Assembly (NCBI GenBank): GCA_030595485.1
Contig: JAUVDE010000045.1
Span: 1 to 13,854, forward strand
DNA from: Draconibacterium sp.
Lineage (GTDB): Bacteria; Bacteroidota; Bacteroidia; Bacteroidales; Prolixibacteraceae
Direction: 5' to 3'
DNA length: 13,854 nt
Shown here: one piece after another, positions 5,904-12,426 of the stretch
Layout: the number at the start of each line of letters is the position of its first letter
Position numbering within the stretch: the stretch's first letter is position 1
Notes under the pieces: generated by a model
Databases searched by the model: none
Told to the model about the DNA's origin: nothing
Seen by the model: only the letters and a program-made list of their open reading frames with translations
Position numbers and translations under genes: made by a program

Positions 5904-8456
5904 TTATCCACATTTTGAGCATCCGCACGAAAGACAAGTCAAACATCCTTCCTGATAAACTACGTCTTCCGAACCACAATCGCCGCATTTTGCATCGTCG
6001 GCAACTGTTCCGTCAGGAATGTACTTTTTAAGGGTACGTGCAACGCCAGATTTCCACGAGTTAATGGTGTCGTTATCTAATTGCAAACTGGTTACCAGCT
6101 CCACAATCTTATGAATTGGCATTCCGTGGCGTAAAGTACCAGAAATTAGTTTTGCATAGTTCCAGTAAACCGGATTAAATTTGTGCGAAAGACCTTCAAT
6201 TGTGGTTTTGTAACCACGTTTGTTAACGTATTGGAAGTCGTATCTGGACTCTTCGCCTTCCCAGCTTTTAATAATGTAACCTTTTGTTATGGAGCGTGGA
6301 AGAAGAATTCCATCTTCATCGTCGTGCAAACCGGTAAAAACCTCGTATGGTCTACCGTCCATCAAACCCATAAAAGCAATCCACTTTTCTTTGTTATTCT
6401 GGAAACGCACAACATCAGCTTCTAGCTTCTCGGGGCGTTTAGTTGGCAATGAGCCTCCTCCTTTTTGTTTTTCACTTTCGTTGTTCGAAATAAGAACACC
6501 CGAGCGAGATCCATCGCGGTAAACGGTTACTCCTTTACAGCCACTTTTCCAGGCTTCGAAATAAAGTTCGCCAACAAGCTCTTGTTTTGCATCAGCAGGT
6601 AGGTTAATGGTAACCGAAATCGAGTGGTCAACCCATTTCTGAATTTTACCTTGCATACGAACTTTGTTTAACCAGTCAACATCGTTTGATGTTGCTTTGT
6701 AGTAAGGCGATTTCTCAACAAACTTGTCAAGTTCTGCCTGTGTGTATTCACGCGAGGTATCAATTCCACTGGCTGCCATCCATGTTTTAAAATGATGATG
6801 GAAAACAGTGTACTCTTCCCAGGCATCTCCAACTTCATCAGTAAAATCAACACGAACATTTTTATCGTTCGGATTTACTTTTCTACGACGTTTATATACT
6901 GGCATAAAAACAGGCTCAATTCCCGAAGAAGTTTGTGTCATCAAACTTGTAGTTCCGGTGGGAGCAATGGTTAACAAGGCAATATTTCTACGGCCATATT
7001 TTTTCATTTTTGTATATAATTCTGGGTCAGCAGCCTTAATACGATTAATTAGCGGATTATTTTTTTCGCGCTCAGTATCGTAAATAGCAAAAGCACCACG
7101 GTCTTTGGCGAGGTATACCGATGAGCGGTAAGCTTCAATTGCAATTGTTTTATGAATTTCTTCAGAGAAATCGGTAGCATTGTCGCTTCCGTAACGCAAA
7201 CCTAGGGCAGCTAACATATCGCCTTCGGCAGTTATGCCAACTCCGGTACGACGGCCTTCTTTTGCTTTATTTCTTATGTTATTCCAAAGGTTTCTTTCGG
7301 TAAATTTAATATCCTCGTCTTCTGGGTCGGCATCTACTTTTGCAATAATAGCATCAATTTTCTCTAATTCAAGATCGATAATATCGTCCATTATACGCTG
7401 TGCGTAATGAACATGCTCCTTGAATAAGTCAAAATTGAATTTTGCGTTTTTCGTAAATGGCTGGTCAACGTATGAATATAGATTGATGGCTAATAAACGG
7501 CAACTATCGTATGGGCACAAAGGGATTTCGCCACACGGGTTGGTCGAAACTGTACGGTAACCCAGGTCGGCATAACAATCAGGTACCGATTCGTTTATAA
7601 TTGTATCCCAGAATAAGATACCCGGCTCGGCTGATTTCCATGCATTCTTTACAATCTTACCCCAGATTTTTGTAGGATCTGTTTTTTTTGTATAAACAGG
7701 TTCTCCTGTTATTGGATATTGTTGTTCGTATTCTGTTCCGGCTTCAACAGCTTGCATAAAATCGTCCTGGATTTTAACTGAAACATTGGCCCCGGTAACT
7801 TTACCTTGCTCCAGTTTTGCATCGATAAAACTTTCCGCGTCGGGGTGTTTAACCGATACTGAAAGCATTAGTGCGCCGCGACGACCGTCTTGTGCAACTT
7901 CGCGTGTTGAGTTTGAATAGCGCTCCATAAAAGGAACAATACCTGTTGATGTTAGTGCTGAGTTTTTTACAGGTGAGCCTTTTGGGCGAATGTGTGACAA
8001 ATCGTGACCAACACCACCTCGGCGTTTCATAAGTTGAACTTGTTCCTGGTCAATTTTCATAATTCCACCGTACGAGTCCGAATCGCCATTGTTTCCAACA
8101 ACAAAACAGTTCGAAAGCGAAGCAACCTGGTAATTGTTTCCAATTCCTGTCATTGGTCCTCCTTGTGGAACGATATATTTAAAGTTTTTTAATACACCAT
8201 AAATTTCGTCTTCGGTAAGTGGGTTTGGGTAACGTTTTTCGACACGGGCAATTTCGCTTGCCAATCGTTTGTGCATGTCGTCGGGGGTGCGTTCAAATAT
8301 ATTTCCGAAAGAATCTTTAAGGGCGTATTTATTTACCCAGACTCTTGCTGCTAAATCATCTCCTTTGAAGTACTCTAGTGAGGCGCTTATTGCTTCTTCT
8401 TGTGAATAAATTTTTTTGCCTGCCGGGGCTTTTACGGATACTTCGTTTGTTGCCAT
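5904..8456 (-). CDS. nrdJ: Adenosylcobalamin-dependent (class II) ribonucleotide reductase
   Basis: Reduces ribonucleotides to deoxyribonucleotides using a radical generated from adenosylcobalamin; oxygen-independent, cytoplasmic. The 850-residue length fits NrdJ of the Thermotoga type. N-terminal ATP-cone-like material is minimal. The catalytic barrel shows LSNCFV (C117, first redox Cys), STNPCGEIPL (N306, C308 thiyl radical Cys, E310) and C319. The C308-C319 spacing of 11 equals that of C322-C333 in T. maritima NrdJ. RRTGVGITAEGDML at 402-415 and APTGTTSLMTQTSSGIEP at 498-515 are further RNR landmarks. Residues about 680-810 look like the TSCPD-type extra domain. The tail has a CGDCG...CLTCLSCGCSKCG cluster (824-849), the flexible Cys-rich tail that re-reduces the active site, probably zinc-binding. 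No second subunit is needed and none is adjacent. The upstream 313 bp hold a 60-bp-spaced direct repeat. Confidence 0.96.
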   Translation of the reverse strand: MATNEVSVKAPAGKKIYSQEEAISASLEYFKGDDLAARVWVNKYALKDSFGNIFERTPDDMHKRLASEIARVEKRYPNPLTEDEIYGVLKNFKYIVPQGGPMTGIGNNYQVASLSNCFVVGNNGDSDSYGGIMKIDQEQVQLMKRRGGVGHDLSHIRPKGSPVKNSALTSTGIVPFMERYSNSTREVAQDGRRGALMLSVSVKHPDAESFIDAKLEQGKVTGANVSVKIQDDFMQAVEAGTEYEQQYPITGEPVYTKKTDPTKIWGKIVKNAWKSAEPGILFWDTIINESVPDCYADLGYRTVSTNPCGEIPLCPYDSCRLLAINLYSYVDQPFTKNAKFNFDLFKEHVHYAQRIMDDIIDLELEKIDAIIAKVDADPEDEDIKFTERNLWNNIRNKAKEGRRTGVGITAEGDMLAALGLRYGSDNATDFSEEIHKTIAIEAYRSSVYLAKDRGAFAIYDTEREKNNPLINRIKAADPELYTKMKKYGRRNIALLTIAPTGTTSLMTQTSSGIEPVFMPVYKRRRKVNPNDKNVRVDFTDEVGDAWEEYTVFHHHFKTWMAASGIDTSREYTQAELDKFVEKSPYYKATSNDVDWLNKVRMQGKIQKWVDHSISVTINLPADAKQELVGELYFEAWKSGCKGVTVYRDGSRSGVLISNNESEKQKGGGSLPTKRPEKLEADVVRFQNNKEKWIAFMGLMDGRPYEVFTGLHDDEDGILLPRSITKGYIIKSWEGEESRYDFQYVNKRGYKTTIEGLSHKFNPVYWNYAKLISGTLRHGMPIHKIVELVTSLQLDNDTINSWKSGVARTLKKYIPDGTVADDAKCGDCGSEDVVYQEGCLTCLSCGCSKCG

Positions 8457-8550
8457 GTTTTTCCTATAAGTGTATTAAAAGATAAAAGAATAATATCTGG
8501 ATTTTCTAGGTTTCTAGTTTTTCACAAATGTGTATCGCAAGATAAAACAC
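8457..8550. repeat. Direct repeat with exact 60-bp spacing upstream of nrdJ
   Basis: Bases 8457-8490 and 8517-8550 align without gaps at 25 of 34 positions. The shared pattern on the plus strand is GTTTTTC followed by GTGTATnnnAAGATAAAA. Copy 1 abuts the nrdJ start codon and copy 2 lies 60 bp further upstream. On the minus strand each copy reads TTTTATCTTnnnATACAC and ends in GAAAAAC. This could be a pair of regulator sites or an old duplication of the translation-initiation region. It does not look like the palindromic NrdR box (aCACwATATATwGTGt). Confidence 0.5.
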
Positions 8551-8590
8551 AAATCAAACTTTTGGAAAGTATTATTGAATTAAATTAAAA

Positions 8591-8605
8591 GAAGTTATCA
8601 ACTTC
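8591..8605. repeat. 15-bp dyad GAAGTT-ATC-AACTTC upstream of nrdJ
   Basis: Six-base arms GAAGTT and AACTTC flank a 3-base centre about 135 bp upstream of the nrdJ ATG. It could be an operator or a small hairpin in the leader RNA. There is no T tract, so it is not a terminator. Confidence 0.4.
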
Positions 8606-8740
8606 GAAACGTTATGTAGCTAATAGTCAGGTGTTAACATATTTGATAGCGACAAAAAGTTTACCAAAAGTGAAAATAATTGTTAGGAGTAAGAAAAAAA
8701 TGCCCCTCAATTATTAAGTGTAAAAAATCGATTTTTAGAA

Positions 8741-8764
8741 CAAAAAAATGCTAACAAAAAGCAT
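8741..8764 (-). terminator. Weak terminator-like hairpin after waaA
   Basis: Read on the minus strand, ATGCT pairs with AGCAT across a 7-base loop and is followed by a run of T7, starting 5 bases after the waaA stop. The stem is only 5 bp and AT-rich, so termination would be partial and some readthrough into nrdJ is possible. Confidence 0.4.
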
Positions 8765-8769
8765 GCAAT

Positions 8770-10020
8770 TTAGCCTAATCTGTTAAAAACTTTTTTTATG
8801 ATAAGTTTTGTAGAACCCACATTTTTTTCTACATATTTTTTACTGATTTCGGATGCTTTTTCAAGCTCGTTTTTATCGTTTAATTGTAGGCTTAATGCGG
8901 CCTCCAAATCATTAAAATTATGAATTGAAAAGGCTCCTTTTTCGTCAACCAAGTCAACTGCTTCTTTAAATTTGGTATAATTTGGACCAAAAATTATGGG
9001 CAGGCCAAAAGTGGCTGCTTCTAAAATATTATGAATGCCAACTCCGAATCCACCCCCTATGTATGCTAAGTTTCCGTATTGATATAACGAAGAAAGAATA
9101 CCAATTGAGTCAATTATTAACACATCGTAGTTCTCTATTGGTGAATTATCTATTTTACTGAAAGAAATAGCGGACTTTTTCAACAATTGTTTGATTCTGC
9201 TAATATTGGAAGGCGAAACTTCGTGGGGAGCAATAACGAATTTTACCTTATCAACATCTTTTTGCTTGTTAATAACCTCTATGAGCAAGTCTTCATCGGG
9301 CTTCCAGGTGCTTCCGGCAACTAATAGCTGTGAATTACCTTTAAATTTTTCAACAATATCGAACTGTTTTGCACTTTTTGCAATGGTGGCCACTCTGTCG
9401 AAACGTGTATCTCCCGAAATTGTGAAATTCTCGATACCAATAGATTTTAATAGCTCAGCTGATTTTTTGTTTTGAATAAAAAAGTGCTCGAAACTAGAAA
9501 GTACTTTTCGATACCAAAGTCCCCAAAACGTATTTTTAAAAAATTGTTGATTCTCTCTAAAAATAGCTGAAACAATATATAGTGGAATTTCTCTCGATTT
9601 AAGTTCTGTAATAAAATGATACCAGAATTCGTATTTCACAAAAAACACTTTCTCCGGTTTTACAATATCAACAAAAGCTTTAGCATTGCTTTTGGTGTCC
9701 ATGGGCAGGTAGCAAATCACATCGGCTCCTTCGTAATTTTTTCGAATCTCATAACCCGACGGTGAGAAGAAAGTCAGGATGACTTTATATTCGGGGAATT
9801 GTTCCTTAGTTTCCTCAATAAGTGGGCGCCCCTGTTCAAATTCACCAAGTGATGCACAATGAAACCACAAATACTTAGCGTCTTTTTCAATGTTAGCTTC
9901 TAGCTGGTTTCGCCAGTTTTTCCGACCAGCTACCATAAATTTGGCCTTCGAATTAAATAAAGCAGCTGCTCTAATTAGCACTCGGTACAGAAATATTCCG
10001 ATGTTATATAGTAGAACCAT
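8770..10020 (-). CDS. waaA: 3-deoxy-D-manno-octulosonate transferase (KdtA/WaaA)
   Basis: Transfers Kdo from CMP-Kdo to lipid A precursor on the cytoplasmic face of the inner membrane, building the inner LPS core. The 416 residues fit the family. An N-terminal hydrophobic anchor (about 2-22, starting VLLYNIGIFLYRVLIRAAA) is followed by FHCASLGEFEQGRPLIE (53-69). E60 in SLGE aligns with the catalytic Glu of WaaA. ILTFFSPSGYEIRK (81-94), VFFVKYEFWYHF (125-136), VAGSTWKPDEDLL (234-246), APHEV (264-268) and the CMP-Kdo-binding YIGGGFGVGIHNILEAATFG (320-339) are all family landmarks. It is the second gene of a unit with the lycopene-cyclase-domain gene, 10 bases apart. Whether it adds one Kdo or two cannot be told from sequence. 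Confidence 0.95.
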   Translation of the reverse strand: MVLLYNIGIFLYRVLIRAAALFNSKAKFMVAGRKNWRNQLEANIEKDAKYLWFHCASLGEFEQGRPLIEETKEQFPEYKVILTFFSPSGYEIRKNYEGADVICYLPMDTKSNAKAFVDIVKPEKVFFVKYEFWYHFITELKSREIPLYIVSAIFRENQQFFKNTFWGLWYRKVLSSFEHFFIQNKKSAELLKSIGIENFTISGDTRFDRVATIAKSAKQFDIVEKFKGNSQLLVAGSTWKPDEDLLIEVINKQKDVDKVKFVIAPHEVSPSNISRIKQLLKKSAISFSKIDNSPIENYDVLIIDSIGILSSLYQYGNLAYIGGGFGVGIHNILEAATFGLPIIFGPNYTKFKEAVDLVDEKGAFSIHNFNDLEAALSLQLNDKNELEKASEISKKYVEKNVGSTKLIIKKVFNRLG

Positions 10021-10030
10021 TTTAGTAGTA

Positions 10031-10720
10031 TTAGTAATATTGGCGCTCGCTTAAATATTCGTAAATAGTAAGCGTAATAAGTAGCATTAAAAATAAGTAT
10101 CCCAGTCTTTCAACAGGCACACCAAAAATGCCAACACCAATTACGTGACTGGCATCGTAAACAATTGCAGGCATTGAATTTAAAATAGCAGAAACGATTA
10201 AAAATGGAAGCAAGGTAATGGCGTAAGCTATATAGAACTTTGTGAAGTGCTTTTTAAATCGGTTACGAAATACGGTATATCCCAAATAAATAGCGCTTAA
10301 AAAGAAAGTGAAAAAAGTAAACATACTAGCACGGAAGTAGTAGGTCAACACTCCGGTAATTGCAAAAAGGACCAGACTAACGACTATAAAAATATTTGCT
10401 TGTTCAAAATTTTCCAAGCGTATTTTTAGCCACTCGTAAATATAGACCGACGATAGCGGAATGATTAGAAACGATAGCCATTCTTCAACCGGAACTTTCA
10501 TGATTTCAATACCAGTAATGTAGTTTGGGTTATAGCTCCAAATACCTTGTTCGATAAAGCGCATGCTCCATATTGAAAAAATTGCTCCTGTGAAAATAAT
10601 AGCAGGAAGGAGATATCTTAATTGAAAAACAAAGCGTACCTTTTTTTGTATGCTAAGCACCACTGGAATTACCAGATACACCAGCAATAATAATAAATAC
10701 GATAAGTTTTGAATCTCCAT
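10031..10720 (-). CDS. Lycopene cyclase domain membrane protein (CrtYcd/CarR type)
   Basis: A 229-residue polytopic membrane protein with about seven hydrophobic segments, matching the fused form of the heterodimeric lycopene beta-cyclases of actinobacteria, myxobacteria and fungi (CrtYc plus CrtYd). These enzymes close beta-ionone rings on lycopene. Internal duplication is visible: residues 60-98 and 185-223 align without gaps and share a Y, a G, the VPVE core and a final IYExL. The first half has VPVEEW (76-81), the second VPVERL (201-206), so the usual acidic residue after the second Glu is replaced by R205. A promoter with near-perfect consensus precedes the gene and waaA follows after 10 bp. 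No other carotenoid genes are in the window, so true lycopene cyclisation is inferred from family only. A related membrane function is possible. Confidence 0.8.
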   Translation of the reverse strand: MEIQNLSYLLLLLVYLVIPVVLSIQKKVRFVFQLRYLLPAIIFTGAIFSIWSMRFIEQGIWSYNPNYITGIEIMKVPVEEWLSFLIIPLSSVYIYEWLKIRLENFEQANIFIVVSLVLFAITGVLTYYFRASMFTFFTFFLSAIYLGYTVFRNRFKKHFTKFYIAYAITLLPFLIVSAILNSMPAIVYDASHVIGVGIFGVPVERLGYLFLMLLITLTIYEYLSERQYY

Positions 10721-10736
10721 TATTTTGAGTTTGCGG

Positions 10737-10767
10737 CAAAGTTATATTCTCTGAACGATATTCAAAA
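10737..10767 (-). promoter_or_regulatory. Promoter of lycopene-cyclase-domain gene and waaA
   Basis: On the minus strand TTTTG (10767-10763), an 18-base spacer, then TAACTTTG (10744-10737), a perfect match to the Bacteroidota -7 TAnnTTTG with a -33 TTTG one base closer than usual. It sits entirely between the GH30 stop codon and the ATG at 10720, giving a very short leader of about 10 nt. Confidence 0.6.
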
Positions 10768-10772
10768 CGAAA

Positions 10773-12305
10773 TTATTGGATAACAAATGTGGTAATACTT
10801 TTTTCGGGCAATGAAATTGGTTTATCAAGACTTGCTCTCTCCATCACCGATAGACTTTTGTTCTCAGAGGTTTCGTAGCGAAATGCTTCACCGGGCAAAT
10901 TAAGTTGGATATTCTGAATTTGATTTTTTTGATTCAAACAAACTACAACAAGTTCGCCGTTTGTGTTTTTATACGCTGATATCTTCACATCGGTATCGTC
11001 ATTTATTTCAACCTCTATCCTTTTTGCTCCCGGGCGGATAAACCGCGAATAGTTTCCTAAGGTCCATAATAGTTTCGATTCGTAAATATTGCCACCTGTT
11101 TCGCTTTTGTCGATGTAAACCAACCCGTCCTTGTAGTTGTATGGGCTAACAGCTATCCACCAATGCCAAACACTTGAGTTAGCAACAGTTAAGTCAGAAT
11201 GAATAATGTTTGCAACAAATAGAGCTGTTTCCATACCAAGGTCACGTTCACCGCCTTTTAAAACTCCATTGCCACCTAAAATACAATATTCGCTCATCCA
11301 AAATTCTAACGTTGGATCAACGCGTTGAATTTCGTCGTTTAGCTTCGAACGAACCAAATTCATGGTACTGTCCGATTTTACGGTAAAATAACTGTGTCCC
11401 GAAATTTTATGTGCCATGTTCGGAACGTTGCCAATATAATTCTCCGATTCGGGTGAAAAGAATTCTCTTATTTGAAATCCGCGCTTCGAGTCGTTGCCCC
11501 GGTCGAAAAGGTGCGTAAGCTTGCCGGCTTCGGCAATTTCTAATTGGGTTGAAAGTCCTGCATTCTTTAAGTTATTTCCTAAAATTCGGCATAGGTTTGC
11601 TACTTCGTTATTTGTCCATGGCGTACCTTCTTGTCCACCTTTCCAGTCCCACTGTGGCTCGTTTACAGGTGATAGGTAATCAAACAAAATACCTTCATTT
11701 TTATAAATATTTTCAGTTACATCAACCAAAAATTGGCTAAATTTTGGAATGTTCTCCAGCGGCAGGTTTACCGAGTTTCCTCCATCTGAATTGGCTCGGC
11801 CATTTTTTGTTAGCCAAACTGGTGGGCTGTTTACAAAACCAATAAAATCTGGAACTCCACGTTTTTTTGCAGCTTGTAAAAACCAACGTTGGCCGGCTTG
11901 TTTTTGCCAGTTATAAGAACCGTCTTCCTGCAGGAAACATTCTGAACGTCGCCAAGGGTCACCTATTTTTGTTTCTCCTTTTTGGTCGGCACTTCCACCG
12001 CCAATGTTAAAACGCCAACAGCTTAATCCAATTCCTTTTGGCGAACCATCTGCTTTCTCGTCTAAGCTAAAAAGCAAATCGGCAACTTTGTTTTTTTGTT
12101 TATCGGGCCAATTGCCAACATGCTGGCAACTCCAGGCATCCGATGCTCCAAAGTTGTGAATGGTTTGATATTCTACTTCAGTATTAATATCAACCTTAAT
12201 TGTCTGCGATGTAGCCTGTTTGTAATTGATTAATTCGGTCTTAATCTGTGCTTTGGTGGTATTAAATACCAAAAGCATTATTATCAGATAGAATAGGTTT
12301 TTCAT
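10773..12305 (-). CDS. Secreted glycoside hydrolase family 30 enzyme
   Basis: A 510-residue clan GH-A glycosidase of family GH30. A signal peptide is clear (MKNLFYLIIMLLVFNTTKA, cleavage likely before Q20), and no lipobox or T9SS C-terminal domain is seen, so it is periplasmic or exported. The barrel carries FGASDAWS (52-59), CWRFNIGGGSADQ (96-108) and FVNSPPVWLTKNGR (157-170). The acid/base Glu is E216 in LSPVNEPQWDW (211-221) and the nucleophile Glu is E339 in FWMSEYC (335-341). HWW follows near 380-385. Residues about 420-510 form the beta-sandwich that GH30 enzymes carry next to the barrel. The substrate is not determinable: GH30 includes endo-beta-1,6-galactanases, beta-1,6-glucanases, xylanases and glucosylceramidases. 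The neighbouring GH2 beta-galactosidase makes a beta-galactan (for example beta-1,6-galactan side chains) the best guess. It has its own candidate promoter. Confidence 0.88.
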   Translation of the reverse strand: MKNLFYLIIMLLVFNTTKAQIKTELINYKQATSQTIKVDINTEVEYQTIHNFGASDAWSCQHVGNWPDKQKNKVADLLFSLDEKADGSPKGIGLSCWRFNIGGGSADQKGETKIGDPWRRSECFLQEDGSYNWQKQAGQRWFLQAAKKRGVPDFIGFVNSPPVWLTKNGRANSDGGNSVNLPLENIPKFSQFLVDVTENIYKNEGILFDYLSPVNEPQWDWKGGQEGTPWTNNEVANLCRILGNNLKNAGLSTQLEIAEAGKLTHLFDRGNDSKRGFQIREFFSPESENYIGNVPNMAHKISGHSYFTVKSDSTMNLVRSKLNDEIQRVDPTLEFWMSEYCILGGNGVLKGGERDLGMETALFVANIIHSDLTVANSSVWHWWIAVSPYNYKDGLVYIDKSETGGNIYESKLLWTLGNYSRFIRPGAKRIEVEINDDTDVKISAYKNTNGELVVVCLNQKNQIQNIQLNLPGEAFRYETSENKSLSVMERASLDKPISLPEKSITTFVIQ

Positions 12306-12326
12306 TTGGTTTATTTCTTGTCAAAT

Positions 12327-12356
12327 CAAATATCGGAAAATGTTCTGTTAAAACAA
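12327..12356 (-). promoter_or_regulatory. Candidate promoter of GH30 gene
   Basis: On the minus strand TTG (12356-12354), an exact 19-base spacer, then GATATTTG (12334-12327), which matches TAnnTTTG except for the first base. It ends 21 bases before the ATG at 12305. The -33 TTG is part of the T-rich tail of the upstream terminator, so the two signals overlap. Confidence 0.5.
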
Positions 12357-12398
12357 GAATGCCATCCATAATTGAGAAAACTCATGCGGATGGCATTC
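12350..12398 (-). terminator. Terminator after GH2 gene
   Basis: A perfect 11-bp stem, GAATGCCATCC (12357-12367) with GGATGGCATTC (12388-12398), and a 20-base loop that can form an inner TGAG-AAAA-CTCA hairpin. On the minus strand it is followed by TTGTTTT, and it starts 28 bases after the GH2 stop codon. The plus-strand side has no T run, so it serves the GH2 transcript. Confidence 0.75.
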
Positions 12399-12426
12399 AA
12401 AGAATATCTTAGCTTTTTTTGTGAAA

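Larger units (their letters stand above)
8457..8769 (-). other. 313-bp non-coding leader between waaA and nrdJ
   Basis: An AT-rich region without a credible gene. From nrdJ outward it holds the 60-bp-spaced direct repeat (8457-8550), a dyad GAAGTTATCAACTTC (8591-8605), a dyad TGTTAACA (8632-8639), a 14-bp palindrome AAAAATCGATTTTT (8723-8736) and the weak waaA terminator hairpin. I found no B12-box-like GCCACTG motif, so a cobalamin riboswitch is not supported. I saw no clean TTTG-N19-TAnnTTTG promoter; the nearest is TATCTTTT inside repeat copy 1 without a -33 partner. Confidence 0.6.

Noticed and set aside
8457..8769. Cobalamin riboswitch upstream of the B12-dependent reductase
   Set aside because: No GCCACTG-like B12 box or compatible stem cluster was visible on the minus strand; the region is AT-rich with only short dyads.
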